Assembly: GCA_050633705.1 (NCBI GenBank)
Contig: JBOEGZ010000004.1
Coordinates: 186,001 to 250,000 of the forward strand
Direction: 5' to 3'
Origin: JAJFHI01 sp050633705
GTDB taxonomy: Bacteria > Pseudomonadota > Alphaproteobacteria > Rhizobiales > Hyphomicrobiaceae
DNA length: 64,000 bases
Shown: piece after piece, positions 53,743 to 62,422 of the stretch
Layout: each line of letters begins with the position of its first letter
Numbering within the stretch: the first letter of the stretch is position 1
Made by a program: the position numbers and the translations under genes
The notes under the pieces: generated by a model
The model's input: only the letters and a program-made list of their open reading frames with translations
Databases searched by the model: none
Told to the model about the DNA's origin: nothing

Positions 53743-55050
53743 ATGATTCCACGCTATTCACGCCCCGAAATGGTGAAAATCTGGGACCCGGAAACACGGT
53801 TTCGAATTTGGTTTGAGATTGAAGCGCATGCCGCCAACGCCATGGCTGAGATCGGCATCATCCCAAAAGACGCCGCCAAGACCATTTGGGACAAGGGGTC
53901 GGCTGCTCAGTTTGACGTTGCTGCCATCGATGCCATCGAGCGGGTTACCAAGCATGATGTGATCGCTTTTCTCACCCACCTTGCCGAACATGTTGGAGAC
54001 GACGCCCGATTTGTTCATCAAGGCATGACCTCGTCGGATGTCTTGGATACTTGCCTCAATGTGCAGCTCACGCGTGCCTCAGACTTGCTGTTGGCTCAAA
54101 TGGACCTTCTGTTGGCTGCTCTGAAAAAGCGCGCGCTGGAACATAAAGATACAATCACAATTGGCCGCAGCCATGGCATTCATGCCGAGCCCACGACCTT
54201 TGGCGTCAAACTGGCACAGGCCTATGCTGAATTTGCGCGTAACAAAGCACGCCTGGTTGCAGCGCGCGAAGAAGTTGCAACAGCGGCGTTGTCGGGAGCG
54301 ATTGGTACGTTTGCAAATATTGATCCACGTGTTGAAGTTTATGTCGCCGAAAAGATGGGCTTAAAACCAGAACCGGTTTCAACGCAGGTCATTCCACGAG
54401 ATCGCCATGCGATGTATTTTGCAACCCTTGGCGTTGTCGCCTCGTCAATCGAAAGATTGGCAACAGAAGTGCGACACTTGCAACGTACCGAAGTTCTCGA
54501 AGCGGAGGAGTTTTTCTCAAAGGGGCAAAAGGGATCATCAGCGATGCCCCACAAGCGCAATCCGGTTTTAACCGAAAACTTAACCGGTCTGGCGCGCATG
54601 GTTCGCAGCTATGCAATGCCGGCAATGGAGAACGTAGCGCTATGGCATGAACGCGACATTTCTCACTCCTCTGTCGAACGCATGATTGGGCCGGATGCCA
54701 CAGTTACGCTTGATTTCGCATTGGCGCGTTTGACAGGAGTAATTGAAAACCTTGTGGTTTATCCTGAGAATATGTTGCGCAACCTCAATCGTTTGGGCGG
54801 GTTGCACAACTCGCAGCGGGTTTTGCTGGCGCTGACACAAGCAGGCGCCTCGCGCGAAGAAGCCTATGCAATGGTGCAAAGAAACGCCATGAAGACGTGG
54901 GAACTTGGTAAGGACTTTTTGTCGGAACTGAAAGCCGACGCCGACGTGATGGCCAAACTCAAAGCCGAAGATCTCGAAGCGATGTTCGATCTTGGCTATC
55001 ACACCAAGCACGTTGATACGATCTTCTCGCGCGTGTTTGGAGATGACTAG
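53743..55050 (+). CDS. purB: Adenylosuccinate lyase
   Basis: 435 residues of the fumarase/aspartase superfamily. The signature GSSAMPHKRNP lies near residue 264, with TSSDVLDTCLNVQL and GRSHGIHAEPTTFG earlier for the active-site His residues. It carries out two steps of purine synthesis (SAICAR to AICAR, adenylosuccinate to AMP). The N-terminus IPRYSRPEMVKIW is standard; AGGA lies 11 bases before ATG. Followed by a short-distance lipoprotein gene. Confidence 0.96.
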   Translation: MIPRYSRPEMVKIWDPETRFRIWFEIEAHAANAMAEIGIIPKDAAKTIWDKGSAAQFDVAAIDAIERVTKHDVIAFLTHLAEHVGDDARFVHQGMTSSDVLDTCLNVQLTRASDLLLAQMDLLLAALKKRALEHKDTITIGRSHGIHAEPTTFGVKLAQAYAEFARNKARLVAAREEVATAALSGAIGTFANIDPRVEVYVAEKMGLKPEPVSTQVIPRDRHAMYFATLGVVASSIERLATEVRHLQRTEVLEAEEFFSKGQKGSSAMPHKRNPVLTENLTGLARMVRSYAMPAMENVALWHERDISHSSVERMIGPDATVTLDFALARLTGVIENLVVYPENMLRNLNRLGGLHNSQRVLLALTQAGASREEAYAMVQRNAMKTWELGKDFLSELKADADVMAKLKAEDLEAMFDLGYHTKHVDTIFSRVFGDD

Positions 55051-55082
55051 TTCGACCAAATCTCCGAAATGAGGTGTGCTGC

Positions 55083-55520
55083 GTGACACAAGTAAGGGTT
55101 CAGGGGTTTATTGTCGTTGCATTGGTCTTAGGCGTGGGCCTGGCGGCCTGCAGTCAAACCAATAACCAGGCTGGTGCGCCGTCACCGGCTGCCAATCCAG
55201 AAATTGCCAACGCTGTAACGCCTACAACACTCACACCTGCACAAAGCAAAGTCGTTGAAGACGGCGTTAAAGTGATGATCGCTAATCCCGAAACAGCCAA
55301 GTTTAGTGCCAAGAAAGCTGTTAGTTTGGCTGGCAAGCCCGGCATTCATGTTTGTGGCTTCGTCTCGCACAAGGCTGCCGGCGGGCGTACACCAGAATTG
55401 CCGTTTTATATCGAATTGCGAGATCAAAATGGCGCACCGGCCGCATATCGGGGGCAGGTGGGATCAGATGATTCCAAGCGTGCGAAAGTCAAGTTTGTTT
55501 GTCGCCATTCAGGTGCTTAA
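55083..55520 (+). CDS. Small lipoprotein, unknown
   Basis: 145 residues from GTG 55083 (GAGG-type site upstream; GTG 55074 is possible). A hydrophobic segment ends at the lipobox GLAACSQ. The mature part is ~120 residues with a compact alpha/beta look: PAQSKVVEDGVKVMIANPETAKF, then KPGIHVCGFVSHKAAGG, and a final Cys in VKFVCRH, possibly a disulfide pair. No family recognised. It ends 4 bases into the convergent mannosyltransferase gene. Confidence 0.68.
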   Translation: MTQVRVQGFIVVALVLGVGLAACSQTNNQAGAPSPAANPEIANAVTPTTLTPAQSKVVEDGVKVMIANPETAKFSAKKAVSLAGKPGIHVCGFVSHKAAGGRTPELPFYIELRDQNGAPAAYRGQVGSDDSKRAKVKFVCRHSGA

Positions 55521-57043
55521 CCAGAAACTTGGCGCAGGAGCGCACAAGTGAGACGTTGTTTGGACGACATCTTTTTCGCCCTGGATCGTTTCGTTCTGTA
55601 TAGGAGTTGCCAAAAACACAACGCCCATACTGGTCCCCATATGAATAGTGAAACGGTTGAGTTAAATGTTGAGTGATCACCACGTGATCCGAAATGAAAG
55701 CGCAAATAATAAAGTGCCATCGTCGCGGTTAAAGTCGTCAGCGCAATATTTGGATAAAACGCCAGCAGTGGGATGAACCACACCGTATACCAGGGATAGG
55801 CTGCAGGTGCTGTAAATACGAGTAAGACCGTGATGAGCAAAATGCGTACGATCAGATCTTCGGTTCTGTGGCCGGGCTTTAAAGCACAGATGAGGGCGAC
55901 CAGAGAAAGCCCTGAAGCAATCAGAATTTTGGTGATCAGATTTGCAGTTTGAGTTGTGACCTCATCGCCTACAACAAATCTCAAAACGTTTGCAATGATT
56001 TGTTCAATACCGTGAAAAAGTGGGCTGTTTAACTTCCAACTTTGCGCGTAGGCAACCAAACCTGTGTTGGCATCCAGGCGTGCGACAAGTACTGGCATGG
56101 CAAATGCTGTGACCAATCCAAAAAACACCACGATGGCAATGGCTCGTTGCTGGAAAGACCCACGTAGATGTCGCCAGAACAAAGGTGCCAGCAGTGCAGG
56201 CCATAATTTTGCCCCGACAGCGCATGCCAGCGCGAGACTTGCTAACACATTGCGAGATTTGATTGTGGCGAGGAGGGCTGCCAGCACAAAGGCTACGACC
56301 AAGCCATCCATGTGGGCTGAGTTAAACACCTCCTTCAATACGAGTGGATTGCACCAATAGATCGCGGCCCACAAACGCGACCGTCCGGTGCTTTTAAGGC
56401 AGGCGAATAAAAGTGCCAGGATCGCAAGGTCGGTTGCGAGAACAATCACGCGCCATGCCCACAACTGCCAAGGCTTGATGATGTGCGCGAGTGCGAAGGC
56501 TGCTTGGGCAACCGGCGGATAGATCGTGGTGAGATGTTTATAATTGATACGATCAAAAACGCGGCCGGAGCTGTCTTTAAGTGTCACCAACTCAGCCGGT
56601 GCGCCAGCCTCCTCAACGGTCTTCGGTGCCAAACGGTAAGGGTTGATAGCGTGCGCTGAAACAGCCCCATCCCATAGATAGCGTTGATAATCGTTTTCCA
56701 GCATTGGTTCGCTGGCAAACAATATCAAGCGCGCGGCGAGCCCCGAAAAAACCATAACCCAAAGGGCCACGTTTTTTGCTCTTTGAGACGTCAGCGCAAT
56801 CGTGTCAGAGATCAGTCTAGGTAAAACTGCAACATAGACCAGCCCCGCACCGAACAGCACGACGACCAGCGAGATGACAGGCATGTCGATAACAGCCGTG
56901 TCATAGCCAAAATCTACGGAGGCAAATGAAATCCAGGCTGAAAAGCCTATCAGTGCGATTGCGAATAGGTACCACAAGACTTTTGGTCTGCAGGTTGGCG
57001 CGAAGATGTAGGCAATACGGACGGGGCGCGTATCGCGTGGCAC
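55517..57043 (-). CDS. GT87-like polyprenol-phosphate sugar transferase
   Basis: 508 residues with about 10-12 membrane helices. After helix 3 the periplasmic loop carries ENDYQRYLWDG (near 120), the acidic catalytic pattern of GT-C transferases of the GT87/DUF2029 type, and TIYPPVAQAAF follows. Related enzymes transfer mannose or similar sugars from a lipid-phosphate carrier to extracytoplasmic glycans. The acceptor is unknown and no glycan cluster is nearby. The GTG start has GGGAG 8 bases upstream. Confidence 0.75.
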   Translation of the reverse strand: MPRDTRPVRIAYIFAPTCRPKVLWYLFAIALIGFSAWISFASVDFGYDTAVIDMPVISLVVVLFGAGLVYVAVLPRLISDTIALTSQRAKNVALWVMVFSGLAARLILFASEPMLENDYQRYLWDGAVSAHAINPYRLAPKTVEEAGAPAELVTLKDSSGRVFDRINYKHLTTIYPPVAQAAFALAHIIKPWQLWAWRVIVLATDLAILALLFACLKSTGRSRLWAAIYWCNPLVLKEVFNSAHMDGLVVAFVLAALLATIKSRNVLASLALACAVGAKLWPALLAPLFWRHLRGSFQQRAIAIVVFFGLVTAFAMPVLVARLDANTGLVAYAQSWKLNSPLFHGIEQIIANVLRFVVGDEVTTQTANLITKILIASGLSLVALICALKPGHRTEDLIVRILLITVLLVFTAPAAYPWYTVWFIPLLAFYPNIALTTLTATMALYYLRFHFGSRGDHSTFNSTVSLFIWGPVWALCFWQLLYRTKRSRAKKMSSKQRLTCALLRQVSG

Positions 57044-57091
57044 GTTTCATCGCTCCCGTCCGGTTGGTTAAATTAATTGGTTCCGTTGGCT

Positions 57092-57235
57092 TTATGAGCC
57101 GCGGTCATCGTAAACACATTTGCCCTTTTGGGTCAGGATGTATCCTTTTGGGCATTTTTTTGCAGCCGATGCAATCGGTGCCGTCGCGATAGCAAAGGCA
57201 ACTGAGGCAGACAGTGCCAATAAAAGTGTCTTCAT
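57092..57235 (-). CDS. 47-residue secreted peptide
   Basis: A short gene read on the minus strand. A signal peptide (MKTLLLALSASVAFAIATAP, then IASAA) precedes a mature ~20-residue piece, KKCPKGYILTQKGKC and VYDDRGS, with two cysteines 10 positions apart. An AAGGAT site lies ~10 bases before ATG. The frame is clean and the composition is typical of a small periplasmic peptide, possibly a disulfide-linked one. The di-haem peroxidase gene lies ~120 bases upstream of its start. Confidence 0.6.
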   Translation of the reverse strand: MKTLLLALSASVAFAIATAPIASAAKKCPKGYILTQKGKCVYDDRGS

Positions 57236-57357
57236 GTCTCAGATATCCTTATTCTGATGTTATCTTGATAGGTCGAAATTCGAACCGTCATTTGTCTTAT
57301 GCCGTTGAGAATACGGCTCGACAAGGACATTGGATTGAAATGTCCGTGAACTCGGCG

Positions 57358-58365
57358 TTACCTCGGCGTGTTGGGTGTTGAAAGAGTTTTGAGAAAATTG
57401 ACGAGATCGGCCCGTTGGCGCTCAGTCAGTGCGTTCTGGCGACGTATTTTTTCTGAAACCCCAGGGCGGAGATGAGCTTGGTCCAAATAATGCGCAAGAA
57501 CGTCGTCCAGTGATGCAAATCGTCCGTCGTGCATGTAGGGAGCCGTAAGGTCAAGCATCCGCAATGTCGGCGTCTTGAAGCGTTGGCGTTGATTAGTTCC
57601 CGTTGCCGACAAGCCGATGTCATACAATGCGTCGTCCGTAAAACGCCAACCAGCGTGACAACCAACACAACCAGCTTTTCCGACAAACAGAAAAAATCCA
57701 TCGCGCTCAGATTTCGTCAAGGCGTTAGTGTCGCCATCAATCCAGCGGTCGAAACGGGTGATGGGTGATCGGAGGCTGCGTTGGAAAGCAGCCAATGCCT
57801 TGACCGTGTTTTGCTTGTTGGGTTCGGAGCTATTTGGAAACGCCTTAGCAAACGCATTCCGGTATTGTTCGTTGTGTGAAAGGTATTTGAGGATATCAGT
57901 CCAGTTCGCGGCCATTTCGTGGATCGAACCAATGGGCTGGAAGGCTTGTGCTTCCAGTGTCACCGCACTTGCGTCCCAAAGGAGACGTTTGGCCCAACCG
58001 ATATTCCAAAGTGTTGGCGTATCGCGTGCCATTGGTCTGTTATCTTGTGGCCGTGCGGACTTGCCGCCATCACTGTAGCCAAATTCAACTTGGTGGCATG
58101 TCGCGCAGCTGGCCTTGCCATCGCTTGAAAGCCCGCCGTCGTAAAAAAGTTCCTGACCCAGGGAAATTTTTGATTTCGTCGTTGGATTAGAAGGGGGAGA
58201 TTGAAGAGCTGTTGGACGGGCAAAAAAGGATTGCCAGAAAGGCATAGGTAATGGCGGCGTTTGTGCACGAGATTGGTATGGCTCAATTAAAAACAGCGCC
58301 ACGAGTACGCCTGTTAAGAGCAGCGGTGTGAAATAACCGGTTTTCGGGGTGAAGTGTAATAGCAT
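57358..58365 (-). CDS. Di-haem cytochrome c peroxidase / MauG family protein
   Basis: 335 residues. A membrane-like N-terminal segment (signal or anchor, ~12-30) precedes two c-type haem sites: CATCH (C87, C90, H91) and CVGCH (~234-238). The LGQELFYDGGLSSDGKASC and MHDGRFASLDDVLAHY segments are typical of the CCP/MauG family. Members reduce H2O2 or oxidise protein targets in the periplasm. No mau gene or electron-donor cytochrome is adjacent. Confidence 0.9.
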   Translation of the reverse strand: MLLHFTPKTGYFTPLLLTGVLVALFLIEPYQSRAQTPPLPMPFWQSFFARPTALQSPPSNPTTKSKISLGQELFYDGGLSSDGKASCATCHQVEFGYSDGGKSARPQDNRPMARDTPTLWNIGWAKRLLWDASAVTLEAQAFQPIGSIHEMAANWTDILKYLSHNEQYRNAFAKAFPNSSEPNKQNTVKALAAFQRSLRSPITRFDRWIDGDTNALTKSERDGFFLFVGKAGCVGCHAGWRFTDDALYDIGLSATGTNQRQRFKTPTLRMLDLTAPYMHDGRFASLDDVLAHYLDQAHLRPGVSEKIRRQNALTERQRADLVNFLKTLSTPNTPR

Positions 58366-58517
58366 GTCAAGGCTGTAGCGTTGATGTGATGGGGTTGGCT
58401 ATTGGTTCAAACGACGAATGCCCTCAGGGCGACAATTATTTTTAAGTTAGATGTTTGCTAATCTCTCAACACGTGAGTCGCGACAAATTGAGATACAACT
58501 AAAAGGGTGTCCTGCAA

Positions 58518-59321
58518 ATGAAACCACCGTTTGTTAATTGGCCAACAATCCTGGCGCTCGGTGGTCTGGGTCCTTTGTTTTGGCACGATGTCATAGCCAA
58601 ATTTCTTCTCCGTGGCGAGCCATCGCAAAATCTTCCAATCGAAATGGTGCAGATATTCCTCGCTTTTTCCATTGCAACCCTCAGTATCGGTTTTGTCTTA
58701 TCATTAAAGTCATCAACGGGTGCGCTACGTGATCGATTAAAATCTATCGTTGGCTACGAAACGTGGTCTGAGTGTGCTGTTTTGTTTGCTGCTGCGGCTT
58801 TTTTGCTTGCAGGCATTGCTCTGGTGGGCGGGTTCATGAGTGGTCAGCAGGGTCGCGATATTGACGCCATCATTGTCCCGATGACGTTTTTGAGCGTGGC
58901 CTCTCTGGTGTCGTTTGCAGGGGCAGGTGTTTTGCAAACGAATGCCCATAAGGCGTCAGCACTCTTGCGATGGGTTTTGTCGGTGTGTTGGATTTTTTCC
59001 TACGGTGGCATTGTAACGTTAACCCTCGCCAGTTTGTTTATGTGGCTGCCAATTCCAGTGATCCTCACGTTGGCAGGTATTATTGCCTTCACGCTTGTTT
59101 GTACATGGATCAGTGCTCGCAGCGACCGTTCCGATATGAACAAACGCCGTGTCATTGACCGTGTGCGCAAACTTGCACTTTATCAAGCCGGTTTGGTGCC
59201 GTTGGTTTCACTTGGGGCTGTGACGTTTTCAAGCGGTCAACTCGCGCCCATTTACATGGCCATTGGGCTTGTGACTATGACTTTAGGTCTTCGAAAAATT
59301 TCACAAACGTTTGCAGTCTAG
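58518..59321 (+). CDS. Multi-pass membrane protein, unknown
   Basis: 267 residues with about seven hydrophobic segments (for example IFLAFSIATLSIGFVLSL, CAVLFAAAAFLLAGIALVGGF, WVLSVCWIFSYGGIVTLTL) and a basic cytoplasmic loop SARSDRSDMNKRRVIDRVRK. I do not recognise the family. AAGGG ~10 bases before ATG supports the start. It stands alone between the di-haem peroxidase and epmB. Confidence 0.65.
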   Translation: MKPPFVNWPTILALGGLGPLFWHDVIAKFLLRGEPSQNLPIEMVQIFLAFSIATLSIGFVLSLKSSTGALRDRLKSIVGYETWSECAVLFAAAAFLLAGIALVGGFMSGQQGRDIDAIIVPMTFLSVASLVSFAGAGVLQTNAHKASALLRWVLSVCWIFSYGGIVTLTLASLFMWLPIPVILTLAGIIAFTLVCTWISARSDRSDMNKRRVIDRVRKLALYQAGLVPLVSLGAVTFSSGQLAPIYMAIGLVTMTLGLRKISQTFAV

Positions 59322-59352
59322 AATGCAAAGCATTTTTAAAAATGCCGTTTGA

Positions 59353-60453
59353 TTACGCGCTTTTGGCCGGCACACAACAATCATTGTATTCATGTTGACC
59401 GCCTTTCGCGTCTTTGATGCCATAACTGTTGGGGTTGTTTGGTTTTGCCTCAACATGGGCTGCATGAGCTGGAACTTTTCCGCTTCCACCCGGTACATCC
59501 AAAACGTAGGTTGGTTGCGCGAGGCCTGACAACGTTTCCCTGAGCTCTTGCATAATGGCCTGGCCTTCGGCAATTGTGGTTCGAAAGTGCGATGTTCCAG
59601 GAGCCAGATCCGCGTGGTGCAGGTAATATGGTTTAATCCCTGTTTCGACGAACGCGCGCATAAGCTCGGCGAGCGTCGTTGAATTGTCGTTGATCCCACG
59701 CAGCAACACGGTTTGGCTGACCATTGGAATGCCACGATCGATCAAACATTGGCAAGCTTCGCGTGCACCGTCGGTCAATTCACGCACATGATTGGCGTGC
59801 AGCGCGACATAGTTGGTTTTATTGCTGCTTTTCAGGGCGTCGATGAGTTGCTCGGTGATGAGGTTTGGAGCCACACATGGAACGCGGGTATGCCAGCGCA
59901 CGACTTTGACATGATCAATGGCATTGATGCGTTCAACAACGTCTTGGATCCGGCGCGGTGCCAGCACGAATGGGTCGCCACCGGTAATAATAACTTCCCA
60001 AACATCTTTGTGGTTTGAGATGTAGCTCATTGCCGACATTAAGTCCGCTTCAGACAATTGGCCCTGCGGGTGTTGATCCGGTTTGGGCCCAACCATTTCG
60101 CGACGGAAACAAAACCGGCAGTAGACCGGACAGATATCGACCAGCTTTAAAAGGACGCGATCGCGATAACGATGGACCAACCCAGGTGTCTTTGTCATTT
60201 TTTCGTCGCTGATCGGATCAGCGTTCTCTGAGGGTTGATGATGGGTTTCGCGTGCTTGCGGGACAAACTGTAAAGCAATGGGATCCGCGGGGTCAGTTGG
60301 ATCGATCAGATCGGCGATTGCAGGTGTGATGGCGACGCTATAACGAGAACTTACCAGCTCTAGCGTATCTTTCGTGTCTGGTTTAACGAAGCCGCGATCA
60401 ATGAGTTCTTCTACTGTTTTAATCGTACCTTTAGCGTCTTGAGACTTGATCAT
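59353..60453 (-). CDS. epmB: EF-P (R)-beta-lysine-forming aminomutase EpmB
   Basis: 366 residues, radical SAM. The cluster motif CxxxCxxC is C108/C112/C115 in ICPVYCRFCFRRE. The rest is a PLP-dependent lysine 2,3-aminomutase fold, and the PLP lysine is expected in PGGSGKVPAHAAH near the C-terminus. EpmB converts (S)-alpha-lysine to (R)-beta-lysine for EF-P. It overlaps the epmA stop by 4 bases. Closeness to epmA and efp makes EpmB more likely than a catabolic KamA. Confidence 0.9.
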   Translation of the reverse strand: MIKSQDAKGTIKTVEELIDRGFVKPDTKDTLELVSSRYSVAITPAIADLIDPTDPADPIALQFVPQARETHHQPSENADPISDEKMTKTPGLVHRYRDRVLLKLVDICPVYCRFCFRREMVGPKPDQHPQGQLSEADLMSAMSYISNHKDVWEVIITGGDPFVLAPRRIQDVVERINAIDHVKVVRWHTRVPCVAPNLITEQLIDALKSSNKTNYVALHANHVRELTDGAREACQCLIDRGIPMVSQTVLLRGINDNSTTLAELMRAFVETGIKPYYLHHADLAPGTSHFRTTIAEGQAIMQELRETLSGLAQPTYVLDVPGGSGKVPAHAAHVEAKPNNPNSYGIKDAKGGQHEYNDCCVPAKSA

Positions 60454-61571
60454 TGATCATCCGTTTCTTGCGTTGGGGAGGTGTCGTTTGCATCGCGAAG
60501 CGGTGCCCACAAAACTTGTTCAATGCGTTCACACTGCGTCGCCAGCATAACAAGCCGGTCGAACCCAAGCGCACAACCGCTAGACGGCGGCATTATTGCA
60601 CAAGCTTTTAAGAAGTCTTCGTCAAGCGGATAACGTTCACCATAGATGCGTTGTTTCTCGGTCATTTCCGCCTCGAGCCGTCGGCGTAGAAGTGGACCAT
60701 CGCAAAGTTCGCCATAGCCGTTGGCTAATTCGACACCGCAAGCAAACATTTCAAACCGCTTAGCAAAGCGTGGATCGGTATCATCCGGGAGGGCGAGAGG
60801 GGCCTCAGGACTGGGGTAGCCTTCAAGGAAAATGGGTGGAATTGGTTCACCCGCATCATTGATGTAATCGCGATCGCGCCAAATCTTGTCTTCGATTTCG
60901 GTTAGGCAGCGGCTAAAGATATCTGACCAAGTGTCGTCAGCGCTGACACGGACCCCAGCGGTTCTCGCTTGGTGTGCCAACACGTTCTGGTCCGGTGTTT
61001 CAGGTTGTTTTAAGCTTTCGCCGAGATCAAAGCCCAGATATTTTTGAAACACACTTCGCACCGTTAATCGGAGCGGCGTGGCTGTCGCATCGCATGCGAT
61101 GTCCTTCATGCGCCATTGCGACGTGTTGGCGCTAAGACTGATAAGTTGAACTAGGTTTGTGCAATCGGTCATTACGGTGTCGATCGTCTCGTTTGCCCGG
61201 TACCATTCCAACATCGAAAACTCAGGATGATGCAGTGCGCCCCGTTCCTGGTTGCGAAAACAAGGTGCGAAGGTGAATATTTTGGTTTCGCCAGCCGCCA
61301 GCAGTTTCTTGCAGCTAAATTCTGGCGAGGTGTGGAGGTAAAGACTGTGTTGTCGCTGATCGGTTCCAATGAGCTGGGTCTGAAAGGCATGCAAGTGGGT
61401 TTCGTTGCCCGGAGAGACCTGCAGCGCGCCAACATCGACCTCAATAAAGCCCTCGTCGGCGAAATAACGACGAATGGCAGCCTTTGCGGTATTGCGAAAT
61501 AACAATGGGCCGCGCCGGTCCTTATGGCGTTCTGGCTGCCACCAGGGCGAATTTAGAGGTGAGTTAGACAT
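60450..61571 (-). CDS. epmA: EF-P lysine ligase EpmA (PoxA/GenX)
   Basis: 373 residues from ATG 61571; the frame runs 44 codons further but MSNSPLNSPWWQPERHKDRR is the family start. It is a class II lysyl-tRNA-synthetase-like catalytic core without the anticodon domain: FRNQERGALHHPEFSMLEWYRA carries motif 2 and PPSSGCALGFDRLVML carries motif 3. EpmA attaches beta-lysine to Lys34 of EF-P. It is divergent from efp with ~195 bases between. Confidence 0.93.
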   Translation of the reverse strand: MSNSPLNSPWWQPERHKDRRGPLLFRNTAKAAIRRYFADEGFIEVDVGALQVSPGNETHLHAFQTQLIGTDQRQHSLYLHTSPEFSCKKLLAAGETKIFTFAPCFRNQERGALHHPEFSMLEWYRANETIDTVMTDCTNLVQLISLSANTSQWRMKDIACDATATPLRLTVRSVFQKYLGFDLGESLKQPETPDQNVLAHQARTAGVRVSADDTWSDIFSRCLTEIEDKIWRDRDYINDAGEPIPPIFLEGYPSPEAPLALPDDTDPRFAKRFEMFACGVELANGYGELCDGPLLRRRLEAEMTEKQRIYGERYPLDEDFLKACAIMPPSSGCALGFDRLVMLATQCERIEQVLWAPLRDANDTSPTQETDDQ

Positions 61572-61766
61572 GAGTTGCAGCCTGTCGGGAGATTTTTTGT
61601 TAGCGTTGGGGCCACAATTAACACGGAGGGGTTGGCCTGTGGGCCGGAGCGGAGTATGAACCGGCATTGAATGATCAGATTGCGCGGTGCTGGGCAGGGG
61701 CAAGGGCCTTAGATCACCAGTCGGCGCGGTTGTTAAATTTGAAGCTCATAGACACGGAGACGCACG

Positions 61767-62336
61767 TTGACCAAGGTTATTGCAAGCTCAATCCGCAAAG
61801 GCAATGTGCTCGACCTTGATGGCAAATTAGCTGTTGTTTTGAAGGCAGAGAATATCCATCCAGGCAAAGGAACGCCAGTGACGCATCTGGAATTGCGCCG
61901 GATTTCTGACGGTGTGAAGATTGTCGAACGCTACCGGACCACCGAGCAAGTCGAACGCGCTTTTGTTGAAGAAGTTGAACACAGCTACTTATTTGATGAT
62001 GGTGGCATGCTGACGTTCATGCATCCAGAAACGTATGACCAAGTGGCGGTTTCAGCAGATGTTCTTGGTGACCAAGCAGCCTATTTGCAAGAGGGCATGA
62101 TGGTCAAATTGGCGATGTTTGAAGGCAACGCCATTTCCGTTGAATTACCACAACGTGTAACCTTTGAAATCGTTGAAGCTGATCCGGTGGTTAAGGGTCA
62201 GACAGCGTCGTCGTCTTATAAACCGGCTGTGTTAGCAAACGGACAGCGGGTCATGGTGCCGCCCCACATTGCTGCCGGAACACGCGTTGTCATAATGACA
62301 GAAGACGGTTCGTATGTGGAACGCGCCAAGGACTAA
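61767..62336 (+). CDS. efp: Translation elongation factor P
   Basis: 189 residues from TTG 61767; GGAG lies 8 bases upstream and no ATG is near. Three beta-barrel domains. The modification site is K34 in HPGKGTP, the position beta-lysylated by EpmA/EpmB in E. coli. EF-P rescues ribosomes stalled on polyproline. Divergent from epmA-epmB, so the modification set is complete except for the hydroxylase EpmC, which is optional. Confidence 0.96.
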   Translation: MTKVIASSIRKGNVLDLDGKLAVVLKAENIHPGKGTPVTHLELRRISDGVKIVERYRTTEQVERAFVEEVEHSYLFDDGGMLTFMHPETYDQVAVSADVLGDQAAYLQEGMMVKLAMFEGNAISVELPQRVTFEIVEADPVVKGQTASSSYKPAVLANGQRVMVPPHIAAGTRVVIMTEDGSYVERAKD

Positions 62337-62348
62337 CAGACCTCCTCA

Positions 62349-62422
62349 TTGCAGGTACTGCAAGCGCGATCGAAAACCAAGCTGATTTGACAATTGTCGA
62401 TGTCTGCCGACATCGCAATTGT
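62349..62422. terminator. Twin hairpins between convergent efp and DUF2339 genes
   Basis: TTGCAG-GTA-CTGCAA (62349-62363) is followed by a larger hairpin at 62390-62422: ACAATTG and CGATGTC pair with GACATCG and CAATTGT around TGCC, with one bulged T. The second abuts the stop codon of the leftward gene. Neither has a good T-run, so they are terminator-like rather than certain. Confidence 0.5.

Noticed and set aside
59330..59345. 16-bp palindrome GCATTTTTAAAAATGC as a terminator
   Set aside because: A perfect palindrome between convergent genes, but AT-rich and with almost no loop; too weak to call.
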